A DNA stretch of 64,000 nucleotides from Glaesserella sp041814905 (lineage in GTDB: Bacteria; Pseudomonadota; Gammaproteobacteria; Enterobacterales; Pasteurellaceae). Below, one piece after another: positions 16,701 through 25,349 of the stretch. Below the pieces are notes generated by a model, which ran no database searches, was not told the origin of the DNA, and was given only the letters and a program-made list of their open reading frames with translations. The position numbers were made by a program, and so were the translations under genes. How positions within the stretch are numbered: position 1 is the first letter of the stretch; each line of letters begins with the position of its first letter. Location of the stretch: positions 26,456 to 90,455 of the forward strand of contig NZ_JBGXYA010000002.1 of assembly GCF_041814905.1 (NCBI RefSeq), read 5' to 3'.

Positions 16701-17161
16701 TAGAGTGTACTCTCGAAGAGCTCCGTAATATTTTCAATCAATAGTTTGATTGATGTGCCTTGGGTCGGGGTGACGAAAATCGTATCGTCGCCGGCGATGG
16801 TGCCTAGAATCCCTTCCGCTTTGCCGATGGAATCGAGCAAACGTGCGATAAGTTGTGCGGCTCCCGGGCTTGTACGAATGACGATCAAAAAGTCGTTGTG
16901 ATCAATATCAATTACTAAGTTTTTAAGCGGGCTGGACGTAGTCGGCACACCTAACTCCGAAGGGAGTTGATAAACCATTTCCATTTTTGTGTTGCGGGTG
17001 CGTACTGCACCGAATTTGGATAACATACGCGATACTTTTGATTGGTTCACGTTTTCAAAGCCAAGTTCTTGTAATGCGGTAACCATTTCACTTTGAGAGC
17101 TGAATTTTGCTTCGCGTAATAATGATTTAAACGCTTCAGCCAGTGAATCAAATTTTTCCAC
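16700..17161 (-). CDS. argR: Arginine repressor ArgR
   Basis: A 153-residue hexameric repressor that binds ARG boxes when loaded with L-arginine. The winged helix is at residues 1-75 (SQSEMVTALQELGF, NQSKVSRMLSKFGAVRTRN). The C-terminal oligomerisation and arginine-binding domain follows, with the GTIAGDDTIFV signature near residue 120 that carries the Asp pair contacting arginine. Start codon is GTG; the overlapping ATG one base upstream is in another frame. It is divergent from mdh, as in E. coli. A paired ARG box lies upstream, consistent with autoregulation. Confidence 0.97.
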   Translation of the reverse strand: MEKFDSLAEAFKSLLREAKFSSQSEMVTALQELGFENVNQSKVSRMLSKFGAVRTRNTKMEMVYQLPSELGVPTTSSPLKNLVIDIDHNDFLIVIRTSPGAAQLIARLLDSIGKAEGILGTIAGDDTIFVTPTQGTSIKLLIENITELFESTL

Positions 17162-17186
17162 ATCGTATCCTTTTTATTCATTTTAT

Positions 17187-17222
17187 TTTTTAAATATGCA
17201 GAATTTTTGCTTATTTATGCAA
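17187..17222 (-). promoter_or_regulatory. Paired ARG box over the argR promoter
   Basis: Two 14-bp sites against TGMATWWWWATKCA: 17208-17221 (TGCTTATTTATGCA, 13 of 14 matches) and 17187-17200 (11 of 14, with a perfect right half AATATGCA). Their centres are 21 bp apart, the standard spacing for one ArgR hexamer. On the minus strand TTGCAT (17217-17222), a 17-bp spacer and GCATAT (17194-17199) form a promoter covered by the pair. Confidence 0.68.
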
Positions 17223-17364
17223 ATAAATCAATCCTCAGCGAAATTTTTTCTTGAAAATTTGCACTATCTCTCAAAATTACACTTTGCCGTTTGAATCTTT
17301 GCTTCATTTTACATACACTTTTAACTATCTCATTATCGATAACTCAATCCAAGGAGAATTTTTT

Positions 17365-18309
17365 ATGAAAGTAGCAGTATTAGGTGCGGCAGGCGGTATC
17401 GGTCAGGCATTGGCACTATTATTAAAATTGCAGCTTCCGGCGGGTACACAGCTTGCATTGTATGATATTGCACCAGTGACTCCGGGCGTTGCAGTTGATG
17501 TCAGTCACATTCCGACACCGGTTAAAGCGGTTGGCTTCAGCGGTGAAGATCCGACACCTGCACTTGAAGGCGCGAATTTAGTATTAATTTCTGCCGGTGT
17601 AGCTCGTAAACCGGGGATGGATCGTTCGGATTTGTTTAATATTAATGCGGGTATTGTACGCAACTTAATTGAAAAAGTTGCGGTAGTTTGTCCGAATGCT
17701 TGTATCGGTATTATTACTAACCCGGTAAATACGACGGTTGCAATCGCCGCAGAAGTTTTGAAAAAAGCCGGTGTATATGATAAGCGTAAATTATTCGGCG
17801 TTACTTCATTGGACGTGCTACGTTCCGAAACCTTTATTGCGGAATTAAAAGGCAAAGATGTTCATCATGTGAATATCCCGGTAATCGGTGGTCACTCTGG
17901 CGTAACTATTCTTCCATTGCTTTCTCAAGCGCATGAAGAAGATAAAATCGACTTCACCCAAGAGGAAGTTGAAGCGTTAACCAAACGCATCCAAAACGCG
18001 GGTACTGAAGTCGTTGAAGCAAAAGCTGGCGGCGGTTCGGCAACTTTATCTATGGCACAAGCGGCAGCACGTTTTGCAAGTTCTGTATTAAAAGGCTTAA
18101 CCGGTGAGAAAGTTAAAGAATATGCTTATGTTGAAGGTAACGGCGAATATGCCCGTTTCTTTGCCCAACCTGTCCGTTTAGGTTTAAACGGTGTAGAAGA
18201 GTTGTTGCCAATCGGCACCTTGAGTGCTTATGAGGAGGCGGCGATTCAAGCAATGATTCCGACCTTAAAAGCAGATATCGAATTAGGCGAAAAATTTGTT
18301 AACGGATAA
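17365..18309 (+). CDS. mdh: Malate dehydrogenase
   Basis: A 314-residue NAD-dependent malate dehydrogenase of the TCA cycle and reductive branch, interconverting malate and oxaloacetate. NAD loop GAAGGIGQALALLLK at residues 7-21, substrate Arg loop RKPGMDRSDLF near 80, ITNPVNTTVAI near 116, LDVLRSETFIAEL near 149 and catalytic His in GGHSGVTILP near 177. Matches E. coli Mdh (312). The frame extends 38 codons upstream through the promoter region, but AAGGAG sits in front of MKVAVLGAAG, so the start is here. It ends at a strong hairpin. Confidence 0.98.
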   Translation: MKVAVLGAAGGIGQALALLLKLQLPAGTQLALYDIAPVTPGVAVDVSHIPTPVKAVGFSGEDPTPALEGANLVLISAGVARKPGMDRSDLFNINAGIVRNLIEKVAVVCPNACIGIITNPVNTTVAIAAEVLKKAGVYDKRKLFGVTSLDVLRSETFIAELKGKDVHHVNIPVIGGHSGVTILPLLSQAHEEDKIDFTQEEVEALTKRIQNAGTEVVEAKAGGGSATLSMAQAAARFASSVLKGLTGEKVKEYAYVEGNGEYARFFAQPVRLGLNGVEELLPIGTLSAYEEAAIQAMIPTLKADIELGEKFVNG

Positions 18310-18343
18310 TGCTTGAATTCTAAGATAAACAGCGTCATTATGT

Positions 18344-18378
18344 GGGTTGAGAACAACGTTTGTTTTCAACCCTTTTTT
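18344..18378 (+). terminator. mdh terminator
   Basis: GGGTTGAGAACAA and TTGTTTTCAACCC pair over 13 bp (one G-T pair) with a 3-base loop, followed by TTTTTT. Confidence 0.88.
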
Positions 18379-18411
18379 ATAATGAAATTGTGAGAACCTA
18401 GGGAGTTGGTT

Positions 18412-18666
18412 ATGAAAAAATATAATTTTCTTACGATTCTTGTGATTGCAACAGGTTTGGTTGCATGTAGTGCCGGGCAAAAAGTTGATGTGGTGAATAC
18501 GCCGACTGACGATTCCTCCACGATTCAACTCACCTCTTCAAAAGATTTGCCGCCGGAAGTTACGGCTGTTTGTCGAGACGGTAGTTATTCCGTTGCTAAG
18601 GACGATACGGCTTGTTTAGGTCACGGTGGTGCAATTAAAGTCATTAAGCGCTATCACGCTAATTAA
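18412..18666 (+). CDS. Small lipoprotein, DUF3761-like
   Basis: An 84-residue predicted lipoprotein. The signal peptide MKKYNFLTILVIATGL ends in the lipobox LVAC, so the mature protein would be lipid-anchored at Cys20 and start CSAGQK. The C-terminal half has CRDGSYSVAKDDTACLGHGGA, with two cysteines and a GHGG turn, which resembles the DUF3761 domain; the function of that domain is not known to me. I start at the ATG that follows GGAG by 6 bp; an in-frame TTG just upstream overlaps the ribosome site. It is an isolated transcript: hairpin terminators stand on both sides. Confidence 0.75.
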   Translation: MKKYNFLTILVIATGLVACSAGQKVDVVNTPTDDSSTIQLTSSKDLPPEVTAVCRDGSYSVAKDDTACLGHGGAIKVIKRYHAN

Positions 18667-18679
18667 ACTATTTAAGTAG

Positions 18680-18713
18680 AAAGCGGCAATGTCTTTTAAG
18701 ATATTGCCGCTTT
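18680..18713 (+). terminator. Terminator after the small lipoprotein
   Basis: AAAGCGGCAAT and ATTGCCGCTTT form an 11-bp stem with a 12-base loop just before the cnoX start; the T-run is short. Confidence 0.65.
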
Positions 18714-18722
18714 AAGGGAAAT

Positions 18723-19571
18723 ATGGAATATATCATTAACGTAAACGAAACGAATTTTAGTGAAGTCATCAATGCCACAGCCGAAGTGCCTGTGGTTTTT
18801 CATTTTATTTCTCCTCGAGAGCCGGCATCCCTTGAAATGGAGTCGTTGTTTCGCCGTTTGGCGGATGAATATCCGAAGCAGTTTTTGCTCGCGATAGTGA
18901 ATTGTGATGAGCATCCTATGGTTGCGGCTCAATTCCGTGTACAAGCGGTGCCAACCAGCTATTTTTTTGCAAACGGGCAACCGGTTGATGCGATTCAAGG
19001 TGCGGTCAGTGAGCAGGAATTGCGTGTCCGTTTGAGTAATATTTTGCCGAAAGAAGAGGAGCTTCAGTTTCATCAAGCCCTCGAGTATTTAGAGGCGGAA
19101 CAGTATGATTTGGCATTGCCGCTATTGAAATCAGCGTGGGAATTAACCGACAAAAAGAACAGTGATTTTGCTTTGCTTTATGCGGAAACTTATATCGCAA
19201 TGAAAGAGCTTGAACAAGCGAAAGCCGTTTTAGCTCAGATTCCGATTCAAGATCGCGATAGTCGTTGGCAAGGATTGCAAGATCAAATCAGTTTACTTGA
19301 GCAAGCGGCGGATTCACCGGAAATTCAACAATTACAAGCAGATTATGCTAAAACGAAACGCCCTGATATTGCAGTAAAATTAGCGAATCAGTTACATCAG
19401 GTTAAACGTAATGAAGAAGCGTTAGCCCTGTTGTTTGAATGGTTGAAACAGGATTTAGCCGCCGGTAACGGTGAAGTAAAAACACAATTTTTAGCTATTT
19501 TGTCGGCGATGGGAAATGCGGACCCGCTAGTCCCCCGCTTTCGCAGACAGCTCTATTCCCTATTATATTAA
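18723..19571 (+). CDS. cnoX: Thioredoxin-fold chaperedoxin CnoX (YbbN)
   Basis: A 282-residue protein with an N-terminal thioredoxin fold (about residues 1-108) and C-terminal TPR repeats (about 115-280: HQALEYLEAEQYDLALPLLKS and similar). E. coli CnoX is a chaperone-holdase that binds unfolded proteins, forms mixed disulfides and delivers clients to GroEL. Here the place of the CxxC/SxxC motif reads EPAS, with no cysteine, while the second family cysteine is kept as Cys61 in IVNCDEHP. The cis-proline loop VQAVPTSYFF is present. So disulfide exchange by the motif cysteine is lost but Cys61 chemistry may remain. An uptake signal encodes part of the QAVPT loop region. Confidence 0.88.
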   Translation: MEYIINVNETNFSEVINATAEVPVVFHFISPREPASLEMESLFRRLADEYPKQFLLAIVNCDEHPMVAAQFRVQAVPTSYFFANGQPVDAIQGAVSEQELRVRLSNILPKEEELQFHQALEYLEAEQYDLALPLLKSAWELTDKKNSDFALLYAETYIAMKELEQAKAVLAQIPIQDRDSRWQGLQDQISLLEQAADSPEIQQLQADYAKTKRPDIAVKLANQLHQVKRNEEALALLFEWLKQDLAAGNGEVKTQFLAILSAMGNADPLVPRFRRQLYSLLY

Positions 19572-19578
19572 TTAATTT

Positions 19579-19587
19579 ACAAGCGGT
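19579..19587 (+). repeat. DNA uptake signal sequence (Apl type)
   Basis: Exact ACAAGCGGT with T-rich flanks and TTTGCAAATTT, between cnoX and trxB. Confidence 0.85.
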
Positions 19588-19636
19588 CGTTTTTGACTAA
19601 AACTTTGCAAATTTAAACGACGGCTTTCGGAGAAGA

Positions 19637-20590
19637 ATGATGACTACAAAACACGCAAAACTTTTAATTTTAGGCTCAGGTCCTGCCGGTTATACCGCAG
19701 CGGTGTATGCGGCACGTGCAAATTTGAATCCCGTATTAGTGACCGGAATTCAACAAGGTGGACAATTAACCACCACGACTGAGGTTGAAAACTGGCCGGG
19801 TGAATTTGAAGATATTACCGGTCCGGAATTAATGAATAAAATGCAAAAACACGCGGAAAAGTTTAATACGGAAATTATTTTTGACCATATTAACAGCGTT
19901 GATTTATCTCAACGCCCGTTTACGTTAAAGGGTGATTTTAATACTTTTACTTGCGATGCATTAATTATCGCAACCGGAGCATCGGCTAAATACTTAGGTT
20001 TGCCTTCGGAAGAACATTACAAAGGACGTGGCGTTTCCGCCTGTGCAACCTGTGACGGTTTCTTTTATCGCAATAAGCCGGTGGCTGTGATTGGCGGCGG
20101 TAATACCGCAGTGGAAGAAGCGCTGTATTTGTCTAATGTGGCATCACAAGTGCATTTAATTCATCGTCGTGACACTTTTCGTAGTGAAAAAATCTTAATT
20201 GCACGTTTAATGAAAAAAGTAGAAGAAGGAAAAATCATTCTGCATACCGATAGTGTATTAGACGAAGTGCTGGGCGATAATTCCGGGGTAACTGGTGTGA
20301 GAATTAAATGCACCAAAAGCGGTGATACCGAGTCGTTAACTTTAGACGGTGTGTTTGTTGCAATCGGACATAGCCCGAATACGGATATATTTAAAGATCA
20401 GCTTGAACTGAAAAACGGTTATATCGTGGTAAAATCCGGTTTAGACGGTAACGCCACGGCAACCAGCGTAGAAGGTGTTTTTGCAGCGGGTGATGTTATG
20501 GATCATAATTATCGTCAGGCGATTACTTCTGCGGGAAGTGGCTGTATGGCTGCATTAGATGCGGAGAGATTTCTAGACGCTCAGATTTAA
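19637..20590 (+). CDS. trxB: Thioredoxin-disulfide reductase
   Basis: A 317-residue FAD enzyme that reduces thioredoxin with NADPH. FAD loop GSGPAGYTAAVYAARA near residue 13, IQQGGQLTTTTEVENWPG near 38, redox pair in SACATCDGFF near 137-140, NADPH loop GGGNTAVEEALYL near 155, and the C-terminal FAD motif VFAAGDVMDHNYRQAITSAGSG near 283. Two adjacent ATGs follow GGAG; the first gives the same length alignment as E. coli MGTTKHSK, so I keep it. Ends at a two-way hairpin. Confidence 0.98.
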   Translation: MMTTKHAKLLILGSGPAGYTAAVYAARANLNPVLVTGIQQGGQLTTTTEVENWPGEFEDITGPELMNKMQKHAEKFNTEIIFDHINSVDLSQRPFTLKGDFNTFTCDALIIATGASAKYLGLPSEEHYKGRGVSACATCDGFFYRNKPVAVIGGGNTAVEEALYLSNVASQVHLIHRRDTFRSEKILIARLMKKVEEGKIILHTDSVLDEVLGDNSGVTGVRIKCTKSGDTESLTLDGVFVAIGHSPNTDIFKDQLELKNGYIVVKSGLDGNATATSVEGVFAAGDVMDHNYRQAITSAGSGCMAALDAERFLDAQI

Positions 20591-20598
20591 CCGACAAA

Positions 20599-20627
20599 AA
20601 AGCCATTAGTGTTTTGCTAATGGCTTT
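20599..20627. terminator. Two-way terminator between trxB and cold-shock gene
   Basis: AAAGCCATTAG and CTAATGGCTTT pair over 11 bp with a 7-base loop; A-run before and T after serve both directions. Confidence 0.82.
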
Positions 20628-20647
20628 ATCTTTATATTTATAAAAGC

Positions 20648-20860
20648 TTAAAGTACTTTTACGTTAACTGCAGAAGGACCACGATCCGATGCTTGAACTT
20701 CAAATTCTACTTTATCGCCGTCTTTAAGATTACGATAAGAATTTTCACTGATGATGGCAGAAAAATGAACGAAAACGTCATTGCCACCTTGTTCCGGCGT
20801 GATAAAACCGAAACCTTTAACGGAGTTAAACCATTTAACTGTGCCTGTTAATTTTGACAT
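20648..20860 (-). CDS. Cold-shock domain protein (CspC/CspE type)
   Basis: A 70-residue single cold-shock domain that binds single-stranded RNA and DNA. RNP1 is KGFGFI and RNP2 is VFVHFSAI; the start MSKLTGTVKWFNSVKGFGFITPEQGG closely follows E. coli CspE and CspC. Such proteins melt RNA structure and influence transcript stability. AAGGA precedes the ATG. Upstream lie more than 200 bp before proQ on the other strand, room for a long leader as in many csp genes. The exact paralogue cannot be assigned, so no symbol. Confidence 0.94.
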   Translation of the reverse strand: MSKLTGTVKWFNSVKGFGFITPEQGGNDVFVHFSAIISENSYRNLKDGDKVEFEVQASDRGPSAVNVKVL

Positions 20861-21094
20861 ACATAGTCCTTCAATAAATTAATAAAATAAGTGGCGATAA
20901 ATTAATCATCGCCAAACGGGATTAGAGCATTTATCCTGAATGAAGGCAAATTAAATTTAATAAATTTTTACACAAACTGAAATTTTCTTGGGGTCTAAAT
21001 GAAACTTCAGCTTTAACTCTATAGACTAGGTTGGGTAAATAAAATATAGTAAGCACTATTTTTTCTCCCCATGAAATTATTACTGGAAAATATT

Positions 21095-21628
21095 ATGTCT
21101 GAACAACAAGAAATACAACAAAATCAAAAAACAGCATTGACGACAAAAGAAGTCATTCACTATCTGGTTGAGCAGTTTCCGCTTTGTTTTATTGCGGAAG
21201 GAGAAGCTAAACCATTGAAAGTAGGGCTGTTTCAAGATTTGGCAACCGCATTGGCAAACGATGATAAAGTCAGTAAAACGTTATTACGCCAAGCCCTGCG
21301 AACTTATACTATGAGTTGGCGTTATTTGCATGCATGTAAAGAAGGGGCGGTACGTGTCGGGTTGAATGGTGAGGATGCGGGTGTGGTGGACGCCATGCAG
21401 GCAGAACATGCGGCACATTCATTAGCGGAAGCGAAAGCTGCTTATTCAGAACGTAAAGCACAGGAATTAAAAGAGAAGAAAGAACAACGCAAAGCATTTT
21501 TCAAACAAAAAACGCGAGAACAAAATGCGAAAAAGCGTGCGGAATCTAAAAAAACAGAACAAGCTCCGAAAGCTTCATTAGAGAGTTTGGCTGCATTAGA
21601 AAGTAAATTCGGAAAAGGTAAGAAATAA
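21095..21628 (+). CDS. proQ: RNA chaperone ProQ, short form
   Basis: A 178-residue ProQ/FinO-family RNA chaperone that binds structured small RNAs and mRNA 3' ends. The FinO-like domain spans about residues 15-120 (VIHYLVEQFPLCFIAEGEAKPLKVGLFQDL, TLLRQALRTYTMSWRYLHACKEGAVRVGLNG). A basic, Lys-rich linker follows to the end. E. coli ProQ (232) adds a C-terminal Tudor-like domain, which is absent here. I start at MSEQQE, which lies behind a GGA ribosome site; an ATG 8 codons upstream is possible. It is followed 41 bp later by prc, the same pair as in E. coli. Confidence 0.93.
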   Translation: MSEQQEIQQNQKTALTTKEVIHYLVEQFPLCFIAEGEAKPLKVGLFQDLATALANDDKVSKTLLRQALRTYTMSWRYLHACKEGAVRVGLNGEDAGVVDAMQAEHAAHSLAEAKAAYSERKAQELKEKKEQRKAFFKQKTREQNAKKRAESKKTEQAPKASLESLAALESKFGKGKK

Positions 21629-21669
21629 TTCTCCGTTTATTTTCACCATTATTTAATGATAGGAATGAC

Positions 21670-23676
21670 ATGAAACACAATAGATTAAGTTATGCTGTCG
21701 GTGTTTTGTTTGGTGTATTTACATTAACAACATCTGCGGTTGAACCAACCATTAAAGAAAGCGAGCTTGTACTTCCGCAGCCGACAGAACAACACAGTTT
21801 ATCAACCAAACGTGTAACTGCCCGCTTAACACAATCTCATTATCATAAATTTCAATTAAATGATGAGTTTTCCCAGAAGATTTTTAACCGTTATGTTGAT
21901 TGGCTTGATGGCGCACATAATACTTTTTTGCAATCAGATGTTGATGAAATGCGAGCAAAATATGCCAATCGACTGGATGACGAGTTATATGAAGGGAAAT
22001 TAGACATTGCTTTTGAGATGTACGATTTAATGACTAAACGTCGTTATGAACGTTATAAATATGTGTTATCTCTCTTAGATAAAGAACCTGATTTAAAAGG
22101 TCACGATCAAATTGAAAATGATCGTGAACATGCCCCTTTCCCTAAAACAACGGCAGAAGCGGATGAACTTTGGCGACAACGTGTTAAGAATGACATCATC
22201 AATCTTTATTTAAAAGATAAAAAATGGCCTGAAATTCAAAAAACCTTGATTAAACGCTATAACTTAGCGATTCGCCGTTTAACTCAAAATAAAGCGGATG
22301 ATATTTTACAAATTTATCTTAACGCTTTTGCCAGAGAAATTGATCCACACACCAGTTATTTATCGCCAAGAGCGGCAAAACGTTTCCAAGAAAGCATGAA
22401 TCTCTCTTTAGAAGGTATTGGTGCAACTCTTGAAATGGAAGATGATATTACTCAGGTTAAATCTCTGGTTCCGGGGGCGCCTGCGGCACGTAGTAAAAAA
22501 ATCAGCGTTAACGACAAAATTGTCGGTGTCGGACAATCTGCGGATAAGATTGAAGATGTTATCGGCTGGCGTTTAGATGATGTAGTTGACAAAATTAAAG
22601 GTAAAAAAGGATCGAAAGTTTACCTTGAAATTGAGCCGGCAAAAGGCGGCAAAACGAAAATTGTGACATTAGTGCGTGATCAGATTCGCTTAGAAGACAG
22701 CGCGGCAAAATTAACCATCGATAAAGTTGGTGGCAAAAATGTTGCAGTTATTAAAATTCCAGGGTTCTATATTGGTTTGACCAAAGATGTCCGTAAGTTA
22801 CTTGATGAGATGAAAGCCAAAAAAGCAGACGGCTTAATTATCGATTTACGTGAGAACGGCGGTGGTTCATTAAGCGAAGTAGTGGATTTAACCGGGTTAT
22901 TTATTAAAGAAGGTCCAGTTGTACAGGTTCGTGATGCCTTTAATCGAATTAAAGTCCATGAAGATCCGGATATCGGGGTTCAATATACCGGCAATATTAT
23001 TGTGATGATTAACCGTCATAGTGCTTCTGCTTCAGAAATTTTTGCTGCAGCGATGCAAGATTATAATCGTGCTATTGTGATTGGCCAGCAATCTTTCGGT
23101 AAAGGAACAGTGCAACAAAGCCGTTCTCTGAATTTTATTTATGATTTGGATCAAGAACCGTTAGGCTTTATTCAGTATACGATTCAGAAATTCTATCGTA
23201 TTGATGGCGGTAGTACTCAGCTTAAAGGGGTAGAGGCGGATATCCGTTTCCCTGAAATTATTGATGCGGCAAAAACGGGTGAAAGCTTTGAAGATAATGC
23301 GTTACCATGGGATAAAATCCCGGCGGCTAACTATAAAGAAGTTGGAAATGCTCGCAATGCAGTTTCAGCGTTGACTGAAAAGCATGAAGAACGTATTGAG
23401 AAAGAACCTGAATTTATTACCTTAAAAGAAGATATTGCGATTCGTAAAGAACGTGATGAACGTAAGTTTACCTCTTTAAATTTAGAAGAGCGTCTAAAAG
23501 AGTACGACGCGGATGAGGCGAAACGTTTGAAAGATCTTAATGCTCGCTTTAAACGAGAAGGTAAAAAGGCATTAAAAAATATTGATCAATTACCAAAAGA
23601 TTATGAAGGTCCGGACTTCTTCTTAACGGAAGCTGAGAACATTATGGTTGATTGGTTACAAATTGATAAAAAATAA
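21670..23676 (+). CDS. prc: Carboxy-terminal (tail-specific) protease Prc
   Basis: A 668-residue periplasmic S41 protease that trims C-terminal tails, including penicillin-binding protein 3 and peptidoglycan hydrolases. Signal peptide at residues 1-23, N-terminal helical domain to about 230, PDZ domain about 235-325 (GIGATLEMEDDITQVKSLVPGAPAA), then the catalytic Ser in HSASASEIFAAAMQDY near 455 and Lys in GQQSFGKGTVQQS near 478. Length near E. coli Prc (682). Follows proQ and ends at an uptake-signal hairpin. Confidence 0.96.
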   Translation: MKHNRLSYAVGVLFGVFTLTTSAVEPTIKESELVLPQPTEQHSLSTKRVTARLTQSHYHKFQLNDEFSQKIFNRYVDWLDGAHNTFLQSDVDEMRAKYANRLDDELYEGKLDIAFEMYDLMTKRRYERYKYVLSLLDKEPDLKGHDQIENDREHAPFPKTTAEADELWRQRVKNDIINLYLKDKKWPEIQKTLIKRYNLAIRRLTQNKADDILQIYLNAFAREIDPHTSYLSPRAAKRFQESMNLSLEGIGATLEMEDDITQVKSLVPGAPAARSKKISVNDKIVGVGQSADKIEDVIGWRLDDVVDKIKGKKGSKVYLEIEPAKGGKTKIVTLVRDQIRLEDSAAKLTIDKVGGKNVAVIKIPGFYIGLTKDVRKLLDEMKAKKADGLIIDLRENGGGSLSEVVDLTGLFIKEGPVVQVRDAFNRIKVHEDPDIGVQYTGNIIVMINRHSASASEIFAAAMQDYNRAIVIGQQSFGKGTVQQSRSLNFIYDLDQEPLGFIQYTIQKFYRIDGGSTQLKGVEADIRFPEIIDAAKTGESFEDNALPWDKIPAANYKEVGNARNAVSALTEKHEERIEKEPEFITLKEDIAIRKERDERKFTSLNLEERLKEYDADEAKRLKDLNARFKREGKKALKNIDQLPKDYEGPDFFLTEAENIMVDWLQIDKK

Positions 23677-23704
23677 AAAAATCGTTTATAATACGAGCAT
23701 TTTG

Positions 23705-23731
23705 CAGACCGCTCTACAAGCGGTCTGTTTT
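23705..23731 (+). terminator. prc terminator containing an uptake signal
   Basis: CAGACCGCT and AGCGGTCTG form a 9-bp stem with a 5-base loop and a T-run. The right arm contains ACAAGCGGT (23716-23724). Confidence 0.8.
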
Positions 23732-23763
23732 ATTAAATTTTTTTCAAATCGGATTCTTATTAC

Positions 23764-25332
23764 ATGAAAGCACTTAAGTTTTTACCTATTATGATGTTGT
23801 CAGGTATGGCAATTGCCGAAACAACCGCTGTTGCGGCGTTACCTGGCTCTACGACTTCACAGACGGCTGTGGCAGATCCTGTTTTGTCACAATTAAGTTT
23901 TGAAGCTCAACAGGCGAGAGCAAAAGCATTGGCTAAACAAGCCGAATACGCTATCCAATTAGAAGAAGAAAAACGCATTGCAGCGGAAAAACTGGCGGCT
24001 GCTCAAAGCCGTATTCAACATGAAGTAGGCAATCATAAATTATTAGTAAGTGCAGCAACCGCAAAAGCTTATTTAGAGAGTGACTTTGCTCCATTATGGG
24101 AAGATAAAAATGCGGAGAAGATCTTTTTAAAAGAATATGCGTTATTTGCAGTGAGCGGTATATCTGCCAAATCGGCTGCTGCTTTACAACAAATTTTGAA
24201 TATGGAAGATGGATTTGCTCGAGATATTTTATTGACTGATAGCTTCTTGGATTATCTTTATTACAGTAAGAATGTAGATAAATATGCAAATCAGTGGCTA
24301 TATAATTTAGGCAGTTATTCACCGAAGTCCCCGACAGACGAGCAAATTAGCAATTGGGTGAGATCGGTGAAAAGTGATACTAACGCACAATTTGTTTCGA
24401 ATCTTGTTCCACGCAATCATATTTATCAGGAAACGGTAAATAGAATATTTGCTCTTTCTCCTCATGGTTCTGCTGTTGCAGCAACCAGTGGTTCGGAGAA
24501 AAAATCGGCAAAAGGGAAAAAACAGAAAAACGAACAAGAGAATTCAGCGGATGCTTCTTTTACGAAATTAGCATTAAATGCACAACGTTTGCGTTTAATT
24601 CCTAGTTTTAGTGATGGGATTTTTGTGAATATTCCAAGTTATCAACTTTATTATTTCCGTGATGGCAATCTAGTTTTACAATCAAAAGTTATTGTCGGTC
24701 GTGACGACCGACGTACACCGGTGATGTACAGTAAACTAAGTAATGTGGTAGTGAATCCGCCTTGGAATGTGCCTGCGAGTATTAAAAATAAAGATCTTGT
24801 GCCTAAAATGCGTAAAGATCCGAGCTATGTAGAACGCAGAGGTTATGAAATTATTGATAGCAGCGGTAAAAAGGTAAATCCTCACTCTATTAATTGGGCG
24901 GCATATGATAGTCCGAATAAAAATTTCCCTTATCATATTCGTCAAAAAGCCGGTGACGATAGTGCATTAGGGCGTTATAAATTTAATATGCCAAGTTCAG
25001 ATGCAATTTATTTACACGATACACCAAACCGTGCTTTATTTAATAAAAGTGATCGCGCATTAAGCTCCGGTTGTATTCGTGTTGCAAAATCAGATGAATT
25101 AGCAACCTTGTTACTTAAAGAAGCCGGTTGGTCGGAACAGAAAAAAAATAACGTATTAAATAGTAAGAAAACGACATCGGCACCGATTCGTTCGGATAAT
25201 CCTGTTTATCTTTACTATGTAACTGCCTGGGTTGAAGGCGGAAAAGTACATACATTACCGGATATTTATCGTTTTGATAAAAACCTTCCAAAAGTTACGC
25301 TGGATTGGAATAAAGTAAAAAGTGTGATCTAG
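23764..25332 (+). CDS. ldtD: L,D-transpeptidase (LdtD/YcbB-like)
   Basis: A 522-residue periplasmic enzyme that makes 3-3 cross-links in peptidoglycan. Signal peptide at residues 1-19 (MKALKFLPIMMLSGMAIA). The YkuD catalytic domain lies at about 290-480 (VIVGRDDRRTPVMYSKLSNVVVNPPW, then YLHDTPNRALFNKSDRALSSGCIRV with the nucleophile Cys near 437 and the nearby His). E. coli LdtD is 615 residues; this one is shorter. An Ala/Glu-rich helical stretch follows the signal peptide. It heads the conserved group ldtD-mepK-ycbL. Confidence 0.9.
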   Translation: MKALKFLPIMMLSGMAIAETTAVAALPGSTTSQTAVADPVLSQLSFEAQQARAKALAKQAEYAIQLEEEKRIAAEKLAAAQSRIQHEVGNHKLLVSAATAKAYLESDFAPLWEDKNAEKIFLKEYALFAVSGISAKSAAALQQILNMEDGFARDILLTDSFLDYLYYSKNVDKYANQWLYNLGSYSPKSPTDEQISNWVRSVKSDTNAQFVSNLVPRNHIYQETVNRIFALSPHGSAVAATSGSEKKSAKGKKQKNEQENSADASFTKLALNAQRLRLIPSFSDGIFVNIPSYQLYYFRDGNLVLQSKVIVGRDDRRTPVMYSKLSNVVVNPPWNVPASIKNKDLVPKMRKDPSYVERRGYEIIDSSGKKVNPHSINWAAYDSPNKNFPYHIRQKAGDDSALGRYKFNMPSSDAIYLHDTPNRALFNKSDRALSSGCIRVAKSDELATLLLKEAGWSEQKKNNVLNSKKTTSAPIRSDNPVYLYYVTAWVEGGKVHTLPDIYRFDKNLPKVTLDWNKVKSVI

Positions 25333-25349
25333 CTCATAAATTAAAAAAT

